A stretch of 22,317 nucleotides of DNA from JBEKDJ01 sp050014415 (GTDB taxonomy: Bacteria > Desulfobacterota > BSN033 > UBA1163): assembly GCA_050014415.1 (NCBI GenBank), contig JBEKDJ010000047.1:1-22317 (forward strand), read 5' to 3'. A program made the translations under genes and the position numbers. The notes beneath the pieces are model-generated. The model had not been told where the DNA came from, searched no databases, and worked only from the letters and a program-made list of their open reading frames with translations. Of the stretch, positions 1 through 7,150 are shown in pieces (the stretch's first letter is position 1; every line of letters begins with the position of its first letter).

Positions 1-75
1 CCTTTCATCGAGCTGTATTGTATCATATCGATATGGTCTCTCGTAGAATATTGTTGCGTTTCATGCTAAATTTTT

Positions 76-115
76 CCCCTCCCCTTAATTACGACACAGT
101 CTCTGAGGGGAGGGG
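76..115. repeat. GC-rich palindrome downstream of nadC
   Basis: Perfect 10-bp arms CCCCTCCCCT (76-85) and AGGGGAGGGG (106-115) enclose a 20-nt loop, and a further GGGGAGGG lies at about 121-128. The palindrome sits about 45 bp past the nadC stop on the leftward transcript. Read leftward, an A run rather than a U run follows, so it is not a classical intrinsic terminator, although it could still protect or end the transcript. It resembles the CCCTCCC/GGGAGGG palindromes near 2014, 2127 and 4064. Nothing else is recognised in bases 1-160. Confidence 0.5.
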
Positions 116-160
116 ATGCAGGGGAGGGTGACTTATGTGATTTTATTTAATTCGTTCACT

Positions 161-979
161 CTAGTGTTCATCGCTTAACCCTTCCTGGAGTAAAGTCATG
201 TCCAGTGATTTGAATGAATGGGTGATCGCCCCTACGGAGATGAAATCAATCCCTGTTCTTGCGACCTCTCTTGCCTTCTCAATCGTCATGTTCCCCGATA
301 CTTCGAGAGGAATTCTTCTCTTAACAAAAGAGACGGCGTTCCTTACAGATTGTATGTCCCAGTTGTCCAGCATGATTCTGTCAACCCGTACATCCATTGC
401 TTCCCTCAGGTCCTCCATACTTCTTACTTCCACTTCAATAGGTAGATCTGAATGGGATCTCACCCGCTTTACCGCTTCGTTTATAGAACATGCTATGGCT
501 ATGTGGTTTTCCTTGATCAGGACCATCTCGCCAAGATTGAGTCTGTGGTTATGTCCTCCCCCCATCCTTACCGCGTATTTCTCCATACTTCTCAATCCCG
601 GTGAGGTCTTTCTTGTATCGAGAATCTTAACTCCTGTACCCTCCACGGTTTTTACATAGCTTCTTGTGAGGGTAGCAATCCCTGAAAGCCTCTGAAGGAT
701 ATTTAATGCAACCCTCTCGCCAGTAAGGATGGCACGGCTCTTACCCACTATGACTGCCACTGTATCCCCTTTGATTACTCGTTCACTGTCTTGCTTTAGC
801 TCCTCATAGCGGATGTCTCTGTCAAGGAATTTGAAGATCTCCCTGGCAAAAATATGCCCGGCAACTACCCCGTCGGCCTTGGCCAAGATTGTGGCTTCCG
901 AGGTATGATGCTCAGGGACAATCGCATCTGTAGTAATATCCCCTTTGCCAATGTCTTCTTTTAGAAAATCTTCAGCCAT
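161..979 (-). CDS. nadC: Nicotinate-nucleotide pyrophosphorylase (quinolinate phosphoribosyltransferase)
   Basis: This enzyme converts quinolinate and PRPP to nicotinate mononucleotide, CO2 and PPi in de novo NAD synthesis in the cytosol. Family motifs occur in order: EDIGKGDITTDA near the N-terminus, GERVALNILQRLSGIAT, ILDTRKTSPGLR, a GGGHNHRLNL loop, IKENH, EVEV, MLDN, EVSGN and a final ISVGAITHS. The reading frame stays open 70 codons further upstream, to 1189, but that extension overlaps the conserved end of the GalT-like gene and has no family resemblance. I therefore start at ATG 979, which gives 272 aa, normal for NadC. The start lies 1 nt after the upstream TAA (TAAGATG), so translation is probably coupled. 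No clear Shine-Dalgarno sequence is visible, which fits coupling. It is the last gene of the leftward series. Confidence 0.95.
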   Translation of the reverse strand: MAEDFLKEDIGKGDITTDAIVPEHHTSEATILAKADGVVAGHIFAREIFKFLDRDIRYEELKQDSERVIKGDTVAVIVGKSRAILTGERVALNILQRLSGIATLTRSYVKTVEGTGVKILDTRKTSPGLRSMEKYAVRMGGGHNHRLNLGEMVLIKENHIAIACSINEAVKRVRSHSDLPIEVEVRSMEDLREAMDVRVDRIMLDNWDIQSVRNAVSFVKRRIPLEVSGNMTIEKAREVARTGIDFISVGAITHSFKSLDMTLLQEGLSDEH

Positions 980-980
980 C

Positions 981-1997
981 TTAAGAAAAGAAGGATCGGA
1001 TTTCACGGCAGAGTTCCTCAGGAATGATATTGGATGTTGGTTCGGATTGAAAGACTCTGAAGGAGGTCCAGTCATTGGGGTAGTATGGTTGAATGGGAGT
1101 TCTGGAGATGATCCGGATGAGGAGTTGGTGAGCTGGCTCACCGGAGACGGAATAGATCGAGAAGTTGAAGCTATTAAGATCCTTGCCATCGTAGTACTTT
1201 AAGGTGGAGATGATTCCCTGGGCCAAGGATAAAAGTTCTTCTCCAACCAAGGTTGTAACAGATTTGTGGCCTTCTACAATTCCACATACTTCGTTGAACC
1301 CAATGGGAGCGAAAGAGGTAAGCCAGTGGACTTTGCCATTGTTGGCGATATATCTTTCGCCCAGCTGTTTCTCAATCTGAACGAGATCATTCCAATAGAG
1401 GGTTTTGTTCCTTTGGTGATAGGAAGAACCGGCGTTCAACAGTAGTTCCATCTCATTCGTTGGCATGGGATCTCCGATGACTTGTATGTGAGGATGGAGG
1501 ATCGTGCTTCCTGCAGGAAAAAGAAAATTCTGATTGATCTGCCAGTAACGGACCTTCGGATCAAAGGCCATCGTTCTCTTGACGATTTCAATAGCCGCTA
1601 ACAGCGCATCCTCGTAAATTGAAGAAGTCAACTGGTTGAGATTGAGGAAATGATCTTGGCAGAGAACGATCACACTGCTGTGAGTTCCAATGGGATTGAG
1701 ATTGGGGAAACCAACAGCCTTTCCGACCTGGACCCTTCCCGCTGGAATGATTTCCTCTAAGAATTGGGGTGTCTTCAGAAGAACATTGTCCGGGCAGAAA
1801 AAACATCCTTTTGACTCCTCTGCCATCCGGGAGAGGTCCAATCTGCCCTTGGTGGGCAGACTTAGCGTGGTGATTCGGCTCCGCCGTTTTGTCAAGGGAT
1901 CGACCCTGATCTCCGTTGGAACCAAGATCGGTTCGAATCCTCTTAGTGGAGATCGGAGACCGGATTGGAAGTGAAATCGCTCAAACTTGATTTCCAT
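981..1997 (-). CDS. GalT-like HIT-superfamily nucleotidyltransferase
   Basis: This 338-aa protein belongs to the galactose-1-phosphate uridylyltransferase family (HIT superfamily). These enzymes move a nucleoside monophosphate between a sugar phosphate and a nucleotide through a histidine intermediate. Visible features are a CFFCP zinc-type pair (C65, C68), a third likely ligand in VLCQDH (H116), and the catalytic HPHIQ (H168-P-H170) preceded by an N-x-N...GS stretch as in GalT. The C-terminal third, with NFSIYS and later PNDW, also fits the family and supports its full extent to the stop. Length is close to GalT (about 340 aa). The neighbours are nadC and LPS-core genes rather than galK or galE, so the sugar substrate is unknown. 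ADP-glucose phosphorylase-like activity is an alternative to true GalT. The start ATG at 1997 has only a weak purine-rich region upstream. Confidence 0.8.
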   Translation of the reverse strand: MEIKFERFHFQSGLRSPLRGFEPILVPTEIRVDPLTKRRSRITTLSLPTKGRLDLSRMAEESKGCFFCPDNVLLKTPQFLEEIIPAGRVQVGKAVGFPNLNPIGTHSSVIVLCQDHFLNLNQLTSSIYEDALLAAIEIVKRTMAFDPKVRYWQINQNFLFPAGSTILHPHIQVIGDPMPTNEMELLLNAGSSYHQRNKTLYWNDLVQIEKQLGERYIANNGKVHWLTSFAPIGFNEVCGIVEGHKSVTTLVGEELLSLAQGIISTLKYYDGKDLNSFNFSIYSVSGEPAHQLLIRIISRTPIQPYYPNDWTSFRVFQSEPTSNIIPEELCREIRSFFS

Positions 1998-2013
1998 GAC
2001 TTTTCATCTATTT

Positions 2014-2082
2014 CCCTCCCCCCTCTGACAAGGGAGGGCGTGGTCGCCGACGCGCCATCGTCCCTTTGGCGACGGCGCGTCG
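2014..2082. repeat. Two adjacent GC-rich palindromes upstream of the GalT-like gene
   Basis: The first palindrome has arms CCCTCCC (2014-2020) and GGGAGGG (2032-2038). The second is a strong hairpin with 9-bp arms CGACGCGCC (2048-2056) and GGCGCGTCG (2074-2082), extended inward by three more pairs after one mismatch. They lie just upstream of the GalT-like start, between it and the DUF6485-type gene. They may be dispersed repeats, or may end transcription of the upstream genes or alter mRNA stability. No U tract follows on either strand. Confidence 0.6.
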
Positions 2083-2126
2083 GGGGCGAAGCGATATGGA
2101 TTATTCTCCTCCCTTTCCCCTTCATC

Positions 2127-2154
2127 TCCTCCCACCAAGGGGAGGAATATTTTT
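2127..2154 (+). terminator. Possible rightward-oriented terminator-like hairpin
   Basis: Arms TCCTCCC (2127-2133) and GGGAGGA (2140-2146) are followed by TATTTTT on the plus strand. The geometry suits a rightward transcript, but the neighbouring genes run leftward. On their transcript the hairpin directly follows the DUF6485-type stop codon with no U tract. It may simply be another copy of the CCCTCCC-type palindrome. Confidence 0.3.
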
Positions 2155-2350
2155 AAGGTTTGTTTTCGCTGATGAAGCGACGGATCGAACGATCATAGGA
2201 ACGTTCACCCTCGGCCGAGAAGACGCAGCCGGGAAGTTGTTTCATCCTCCAGTGATAGGTGATACACTCACAGCATCTGCCCTTCCGATCACAGGGCTCA
2301 TAGGTACAGGTGCATCGAGCCTTGTTCTTTTCTGAGTGGCATTCCAACAT
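2153..2350 (-). CDS. DUF6485-type cysteine-rich small protein
   Basis: This is a 65-aa protein with eight cysteines (C4, C13, C15, C20, C26, C27, C29, C42). The core reads CTCTYEPCDRKGRCCEC followed by YH, then LPGCVF and a final YDRSIRRF. I recognise the arrangement from the small uncharacterised DUF6485 family of anaerobes; this is from memory, not a search. The cysteine spacing suggests a zinc- or iron-sulfur-binding knuckle, but no function is established. The start is well supported: AAGGAG lies 8 nt before ATG 2350 on the minus strand. It lies between the deoxyhypusine-synthase-like gene and the GalT-like gene in the same direction, separated from both by palindromic repeats, so it may have its own transcript. 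Confidence 0.78.
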   Translation of the reverse strand: MLECHSEKNKARCTCTYEPCDRKGRCCECITYHWRMKQLPGCVFSAEGERSYDRSIRRFISENKP

Positions 2351-2390
2351 GGTTGATACTCCTTCCTGGACTTTCTCTAACAGAAAGGGT

Positions 2391-2489
2391 TCAAGGATTC
2401 CGGGGGTCGAGGATTTCAGTGAGAAAATCGGGACAGAAAGCTCGGATTCTTATGTTCCTAGTTTTTTACTCGAACCCTTGAATCCTTGA
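2391..2489. repeat. Inverted pair of TCAAGGATTC-type repeats
   Basis: TCAAGGATTC (2391-2400) and its exact reverse complement GAATCCTTGA (2480-2489) face each other across about 80 bp. Each sits in a longer, imperfect GGGTTC/TCGAGG-rich unit. The right-hand copy overlaps the 3' end of the deoxyhypusine-synthase-like gene and encodes its last residues. On the leftward transcript the pair could fold into a terminating or stabilising hairpin after that gene. Such TTCAAGG/TTCGAGG units resemble dispersed intergenic repeats of environmental Desulfobacterota, which is recollection only. Confidence 0.5.
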
Positions 2490-3451
2490 CTCCTCGAACC
2501 CCTCAGTTTTTCGAGAACGGCTGCAGCCAGCAGGGGAAACATCACCTCATGGTGGCCAATGAGCGTGTAGCCCTTGCCGCCTTTCAAGGTCGGCCTTTTG
2601 GTCACATTGAGGGTAGGGCGGTAATGATAGGTGAAATCCATATTGACCGTGGTGAGGTTCACCGGGGGATGGCCCAGATTGCTCGCCAACGCAAATGCCT
2701 TCAAAAAGACCTCTGGAAGGATGACGGCTGAGCCCAGGTTAATGAAGACCCCTTTCTCCAATCTTGTTACTAATGAGACGAAGGTACGGAAGTCTTTGAG
2801 GCTCCCCTTGCCAATGGCTGCTCCATCTGCAGAAGGCCCCATGTGAGTGATATCGGTCCCAATCGCCACATGGACAGTGATGGGAATTCCCAATCTCCGG
2901 CCAGCCGCGAGCAGCGAGAGGTGCTCAAAAGGAAAGTCTCCTTCTAGGATTTTCTGGCCGACTACTTCACCGATGCCTAATCCTTCTTCAGAGCCTTCCT
3001 GAATCGCACGATTGATCGTCTCATGGGTCTCTCTGACCATTCCGAAAGTACCCTTGGAGAGTTCTTCATCCACATCCTCAGAGGTATGTCCAACCATTGC
3101 CAGTTCTACATCATGGATCAAGCCCGCACCGTTCATGCCAATGCCCTTTAACACACCTTGCTCCATCCAATCGATGATGATGGGGTTCAGCCCAACCTTG
3201 ATGGGGTGCGCCCCCATTCCAAGAAGGACCATGCTCTTCCGCTGAACCGCCTCTGCGATCCGTTCCGCCACCTCCCTCAACTCTTTTCCCGCCAGCATCA
3301 TGGGCAAGGAGTCCAAGAAATCGGTTAGCGTTCCCCCTTTCTTCCAAGTTCTGGCGAAGAGGGTGCTTCCCACCTTATGTTTCTTCTGCTTGAGCGACGT
3401 ATACCTGACTTGAGCGAGGTCAAGCGGTTTTGTAGGATCCTTCACACCCAT
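2450..3451 (-). CDS. Deoxyhypusine-synthase-like protein
   Basis: This is a 333-aa cytosolic protein without signal or membrane segments. Its pattern resembles the deoxyhypusine/homospermidine synthase fold: VLLGMGAHPIKVGLNPII (about residues 74-91), then GMNGAGLIHDVELAMVG, an acidic DVDEELSKG turn, IPITVHVAIGTDITHMGP, and a late GVFINLGSAVILPEVFLKA. Family members bind NAD and transfer an aminobutyl group from spermidine. I do not see the catalytic-lysine region of true deoxyhypusine synthase, and bacteria lack eIF5A, so the reaction here is unknown. It starts 4 nt after the gmhA stop, which suggests a shared operon and perhaps a role in LPS-core or polyamine-linked metabolism. The last residues, after EKLRG, come from a dispersed repeat and are probably dispensable. 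The family call is moderately sure; the function is open. Confidence 0.65.
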   Translation of the reverse strand: MGVKDPTKPLDLAQVRYTSLKQKKHKVGSTLFARTWKKGGTLTDFLDSLPMMLAGKELREVAERIAEAVQRKSMVLLGMGAHPIKVGLNPIIIDWMEQGVLKGIGMNGAGLIHDVELAMVGHTSEDVDEELSKGTFGMVRETHETINRAIQEGSEEGLGIGEVVGQKILEGDFPFEHLSLLAAGRRLGIPITVHVAIGTDITHMGPSADGAAIGKGSLKDFRTFVSLVTRLEKGVFINLGSAVILPEVFLKAFALASNLGHPPVNLTTVNMDFTYHYRPTLNVTKRPTLKGGKGYTLIGHHEVMFPLLAAAVLEKLRGSRSQGFKGSSKKLGT

Positions 3452-3455
3452 CCTT

Positions 3456-4037
3456 TCATGGACTCACTTTGAAGAAGATCTGGTGCTCCACCATTTCGCA
3501 AAGGATGTGGCCGATGAGGATGTGAGTCTCCTGAATGCGGGGCGTGCTGGTGGAGGAGACGATGAGGGGAATGTCAGCAATTTTTGCAAGCGCACCCCCA
3601 TCGTTTCCCGTGAGGGCCACTGTTTTCATCCCCATCTCTTTGGCAACCTCAAAGGCCTTAAGAACATTGGAAGAGTTCCCACTGGTGCTGATGCCGATGG
3701 CGACATCTCCCTCCTTGCCGAGGGCCCTGAGTTGTTTTGCGAAGATTTCGTTAAAAGCGAAGTCATTGGAGACGCTGGTTAGAATAGAAGTATCTGTGGT
3801 AAGGGCGACCGCCGGAAGAGGGGGACGGTCCATGATATAGCGATTGACGAACTCCGCCGCAAGGTGTTGGGCATCGGCAGCACTTCCTCCGTTTCCGAAG
3901 AAGAAGAGTTTGTTTCCTGCTTCAAAAGTATGTGAGATGAGTTTGATTGCATCGAGGAGCCTGGAAAGATTCTCTTTTAAAAAACGTGTTTTTACGTCAC
4001 CACTTTCCTTGAAGCGCTTCGAAATGATATTTTCCAT
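3456..4037 (-). CDS. gmhA: Phosphoheptose isomerase (sedoheptulose-7-phosphate isomerase)
   Basis: GmhA converts D-sedoheptulose 7-phosphate to D-glycero-D-manno-heptose 7-phosphate, the first step toward the LPS inner-core heptose. The 193-aa length is typical. The SIS fold shows GNGGSAADAQH (48-58) with the following AEF, a TDTSILTSVSND segment, the phosphate-binding STSGNSSNV (117-125), and the C-terminal RIQETH...GH in which Q169 and H177 match the catalytic end of the family. It is 12 nt after the acyltransferase stop and 4 nt before the next start, so the three genes probably share one transcript. No hldE or hldD is present in the window, so the rest of the pathway must lie elsewhere. 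Confidence 0.95.
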   Translation of the reverse strand: MENIISKRFKESGDVKTRFLKENLSRLLDAIKLISHTFEAGNKLFFFGNGGSAADAQHLAAEFVNRYIMDRPPLPAVALTTDTSILTSVSNDFAFNEIFAKQLRALGKEGDVAIGISTSGNSSNVLKAFEVAKEMGMKTVALTGNDGGALAKIADIPLIVSSTSTPRIQETHILIGHILCEMVEHQIFFKVSP

Positions 4038-4049
4038 CGAATCAGAATC

Positions 4050-5024
4050 TTATACTTTCTTCCCTCCCCTGTCAAGGGAGTCCAGTTTTCCGGGGCCCTC
4101 CATTGGCGGGGGCAATTTCCAGCGCCGATTGAGCCACGTCCATTGACTGGGATATTGTCTGACCACCTCCTCGATGACCTTTGTAAATTTCACTGTCAGC
4201 ATTTCAATATCCTTCTTCTCATTTACTGTTCGCTCGATGCTAATAGGATTTCCAATAATCAATCTTCTTTTCACTCCATTCTCTCTCACCATGAACATGG
4301 GTAAGATAGGGGCATTTGCCTTAACAGAAAGAATTGCGGGTCCCGGTGGGGTAAATGCGGTTTGACCAAAAAAAAGGGTAGGAATACCGCGGCGCCTCTG
4401 CTGTTCGTCCGCGACCAAGTAGAGAATCTCATTTCGATGGAGGCAGTTTAAAGATTTTTTAATGGATGATGTCACAGGATTGAGAGGATAGGGATTCTGG
4501 CCCAGCCTCTTTTGACGGCCATTCAGTATCTTCCACATCCTCGGGAAGTTGGATTCATTGATAATTAGATTAAATGGATAGCCTTCCAGTGCAAGCCTTG
4601 CTCCTAATAGAGTAAAGGATCCTAAATGAGCACCTAAGGCAATCACACCATTTCCTTGAGCCAATGCAGAATCTAAAAATTCTTTACCTTCTATTTTAAT
4701 CTTCGAGAAAAATCGTTCATAAGAATTTCTATAAGCATAGATTGTCTCTAAAAGAGTGAGTACAAGATGGAAGGAGACTTCTCGGGCGAGTCTTCTTATT
4801 TCCTCGGGGGTTTTCTCCTTTCCAAATGCAATGAGGAGATTCCCGATCACCCTTTCCCTGTATCTTTTGAAAAAGGAGAAAGCTATTCTTCCCAGGATCT
4901 TTGAGATATGGATTAACGTTTTAAGCGAGAAGCAATAGAATATCAGGGTGAAGGAGGTAAGAAAGACGCTGGCAAGAAGATCGCCGATCAAATACTTTAA
5001 TCTTCTAAAGTACCTTTTTCCCAT
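4050..5024 (-). CDS. LpxL/HtrB-family lipid A (lysophospholipid) acyltransferase
   Basis: This 324-aa inner-membrane protein has an N-terminal hydrophobic anchor (about 12-35). It belongs to the family that adds secondary acyl chains to lipid A or a related glycolipid. The catalytic region reads IALGAHLGSF with H133. Later ADEQQRRRGIPTLFFG and FTPPGPAILSVKANAPILPMF match the acceptor and hydrophobic motifs of HtrB proteins. In the canonical H-x4-E/D motif the acid position is T138 (HLGSFT); the codon is ACT on the coding strand. The last about 12 residues (DSLDRGGKKV region) are encoded by a CCCTCCC-type palindromic repeat. First gene of the leftward run; the adjacent gmhA supports an outer-membrane role. 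The start ATG 5024 has no good ribosome-binding site. Confidence 0.8.
   Translation of the reverse strand: MGKRYFRRLKYLIGDLLASVFLTSFTLIFYCFSLKTLIHISKILGRIAFSFFKRYRERVIGNLLIAFGKEKTPEEIRRLAREVSFHLVLTLLETIYAYRNSYERFFSKIKIEGKEFLDSALAQGNGVIALGAHLGSFTLLGARLALEGYPFNLIINESNFPRMWKILNGRQKRLGQNPYPLNPVTSSIKKSLNCLHRNEILYLVADEQQRRRGIPTLFFGQTAFTPPGPAILSVKANAPILPMFMVRENGVKRRLIIGNPISIERTVNEKKDIEMLTVKFTKVIEEVVRQYPSQWTWLNRRWKLPPPMEGPGKLDSLDRGGKKV
4061..4080. repeat. CCCTCCC-type palindrome inside the acyltransferase 3' end
   Basis: Arms CTCCC (4064-4068) and GGGAG (4076-4080) lie in TCCCTCCC...GTCAAGGGAG, closely similar to the intergenic copy at 2012-2038. Here the repeat is inside the coding region and supplies part of the C-terminus of the acyltransferase. 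Confidence 0.5.
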
Positions 5025-5064
5025 AGGGCATCAAAGGAGAAGGCAGACGAGCCGACTAGTCATC

Positions 5065-5093
5065 AACATAGGAAATTTTGAACTGAATTTCAA
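5065..5093 (-). promoter_or_regulatory. Candidate promoter of the leftward gmhA-type operon
   Basis: On the minus strand TTGAAA (5093-5088), a 17-nt spacer and TATGTT (5070-5065) form a sigma-70-like promoter with 5/6 and 4/6 matches. It would start transcription about 35 bp upstream of the acyltransferase ATG. Seen by eye only. Confidence 0.4.
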
Positions 5094-5116
5094 TAGGCTG
5101 CTGTTTATGATATAAT
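5088..5116 (+). promoter_or_regulatory. Candidate promoter toward the sensor-kinase remnant
   Basis: A perfect TATAAT (5111-5116) lies 17 nt after TTTCAA (5088-5093), a weak 3/6 match to the -35 box. The same hexamer, read on the other strand, is the -35 box of the leftward promoter. Transcription would begin near 5123 and give a leader of about 140 nt. Confidence 0.35.
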
Positions 5117-5149
5117 TTTATGTCGTTTTTGTGAGGAGACGATTTGTCC

Positions 5150-5218
5150 TGCCAGGGGTTGGGTGTCTGTCCCATGGGGCAAGCAGGTTCCTATCCTGCG
5201 TCATTCCCCAACGAGGCA
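5150..5218 (+). ncRNA. Possible structured leader or small RNA
   Basis: Three nested complementary pairs occur in correct order: TGCC (5150-5153) with GGCA (5215-5218), GTTGGG (5158-5163) with CCCAAC (5207-5212), and a hairpin GCAGG (5183-5187) / CCTGC (5195-5199) with a 7-nt loop. They lie between a perfect TATAAT and the kinase start. I do not recognise a known riboswitch or RNA family. The inner hairpin has the size of a tRNA T-arm, but no tRNA can be drawn around it. Confidence 0.25.
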
Positions 5219-5263
5219 AGAAGTGAGAGCCCAAAGAAACGATCTTGATGGGAGAATGAGCCG

Positions 5264-6475
5264 ATGAAGATGTTGGCACTTCCTGCTGCCCTTGCCTTCA
5301 CCATGAACCTCACCCTTTGTCTCATCGTCCTTTCTAGCCATCCAAAGGATCTACCCCACCGCCTCTTCGCATGCTTCGTTCTTGCCTTTGCCACTTGGAA
5401 TATGGGCGAGCTCATCATGATCAATAGCGATAATCTCATCTATGCCATCTTTGGGATGAAGGTGATCTTTGTAGGAGTCATCTTTGCTCCTCTGTTCTTT
5501 CTTCATTTCTCTTTTTTCTTTCCCTTCAGAAGAGAGAGCCGATGGACAAGAGGATGGGACCTTCTTCTCCTCTATCTGATTCCTGTGGTAGTCCTGGTGA
5601 CTTTTTTCCTTGCTTTCCGAATCGATGTCGAGCGGTTCAAGGAATTGAGAAGTGTCTTCTATTACGGCCTCCTCTTTGAGGAGCCACTGATATTTCTGGT
5701 CTTCCTTGGACTCGCTGCCCTTTTCGCAGGCATTTGCATCTACTGGGGAATCAAAAATCTGATCCAATCCCTTCAGGCGACACGAATTCCCAGACAAAAA
5801 CTTCAGATCAAATATCTCATTTTTGGAATCATCTCCATGACCATCGCTGGGACGGTCATCAACCTGCTCAACTACTTTCTCAAGTTGGGCTGGCCCATCT
5901 TCTTTCTCGCTAGCCTTTACTCGATCTTGGTGAGCCTTTTCTTTGCCATCGCACTCATCCGGTATCGATTATTGGACATCCACCTTCTCATCCGGGGTGG
6001 GATCCTCTATTCCTCGATCTCGGGCTTGATCCTGGCGATCTACGTCCTCATCATCAAGAACATCGGTGAAACCCTCTCACAAAGGGCTTATGGAAGGTCT
6101 CTTTTCGTGGAGTCTGCCCTGATCCTAGCGCTGGTCTTTTTGTTCCAGCCTTTTCAACGCAAGGTGGGAGACTGGATCGATCGCTTCTTCTACATGGAAA
6201 GACTCCATTTCCGGACGAAACTTTCGGAGTTCGGCCGAGCGCTGACCGAATTGGTCGACCTTGATGAGGTGGCGAGAACGACTGTCCATTTCATGACCCA
6301 GACCTTTCACGTTGATACCATCGCATGCTTCCTCCTGGAAAATGAGGCGGACGAATATCGTCCGATCTTCGGGACTCCTCGCAGCGAGGAACGCTCTTTC
6401 TCGACGAAATTGGGGAGATGCCCAAGGAGCTTCAAGTCAAGATTTTGCGGGCGATCGAGGGTTACCGGTTCATGA
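5264..6475 (+). pseudogene. Membrane sensor histidine kinase, truncated in its GAF domain
   Basis: The N-terminal about 300 residues are strongly hydrophobic, with roughly seven or more membrane segments, like the 7TM sensor regions of bacterial histidine kinases. A short amphipathic linker follows (FQPFQRKVGDWIDRFFY), then the start of a GAF-type domain (RALTELVDLDEVARTTVHFMTQTF..., DTIACFLLENEADEYRPIFG). Kinase-like homology ends near 6371-6388. Beyond that the frame reads nonsense (from TPRSEERS to the stop at 6475), because the DNA continues in another frame as a sigma-54 activator. The HisKA phospho-acceptor and HATPase domains are absent, so it cannot act as a kinase. A GGGAG box lies 9 nt before ATG 5264. 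Probably the product of a large deletion, or of an assembly misjoin. Confidence 0.8.
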
Positions 6476-7107
6476 GGGTTGGGGGGACAGAGGAGATTGA
6501 TGTAGATGTCAGGCTGATCACCGCCACCAATCGAGATTTGAAAGCAGCGGTTGAGGCAGGGGAATTTCGAGAGGATCTCTTTTACCGACTCCGTGTCGTC
6601 TCCATCAAGCTTCCACCGTTAAGGGAACGAAGGGGAGATATCCCGCTCTTGGTTTCCCATTTTGTTGAGAAGCACAAAAAGGAGGTGAAGGGAAGGCCTC
6701 TGGATGTTTCTGAAAATGTCTTTCAGACATTGGAAGCCTACTCATGGCCTGGCAATGTGAGGGAGTTAGAAAACTCTATCCTGAGAGCCATGCTCTTCAC
6801 CCAATCTAGTAGGATTGAAGTGGAAGACCTTCCTCCTGAGGTGAGGGGTTTGGCCGGAGAGCCTTTTCGGCCTGTTCCAAGGGACAGCGAGGAATTGAAG
6901 CGGATGAAATGGCAGTTGAAGCGAAAGGCAGAGGAAGAGGTGGAAAAGGCCTTTTTGAAAGAGGCTTTGGGAAGAAATAGAGGAAATATCTCTAAGGCTG
7001 CTTTAGATGTAAGGATGGACCGAAGACAGCTTCAAAATCTGATCCGAAAACACAGGATTACCGTGAAGGAATTTAAGACCAGTTCATCACCAACTTCAAA
7101 ACGTTAA
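6388..7107 (+). pseudogene. C-terminal fragment of an NtrC-type sigma-54 activator
   Basis: Translation in this frame begins at the Walker B block GTLFLDEIGEMP (from 6388). It continues with RFMRVGG, DVRLITATN, the arginine-finger stretch FREDLFYRLRVV with LPPLRERRGDIPLL, WPGNVRELEN, and ends with a Fis-type helix-turn-helix (RNRGNISKAALDVRMDRRQLQNLIRKH). The receiver domain, Walker A and GAFTGA loop are all missing, so it could not hydrolyse ATP or activate sigma-54 RNA polymerase. An ATG at 6418 could start a 229-aa DNA-binding remnant. The missing pieces on both sides of the junction are what would lie between the GAF domain of a kinase and the middle of its adjacent response regulator, so one deletion of a kinase/regulator pair explains both fragments. 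Confidence 0.85.
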
Positions 7108-7150
7108 GAATTGTGGTACCTTGGCACCTTAAAATAACACTCTACCGGTT

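Noticed and set aside
980..1189. 70-codon N-terminal extension of nadC
   Set aside because: It overlaps the conserved C-terminus of the GalT-like gene in another frame, has Ser/Pro-rich non-family sequence, and ATG 979 gives the normal NadC length.
5183..5209. tRNA-like T-arm followed by CCA
   Set aside because: A 5-bp stem, 7-nt loop, seven bases and CCCCA appear, but the loop lacks TTCGA and no 5' acceptor, D or anticodon arm can be placed.
6371..6420. Programmed frameshift joining the kinase and activator halves
   Set aside because: Even if the frames were joined, HisKA, HATPase, Walker A and GAFTGA would still be missing, so a fused protein would make no functional sense.
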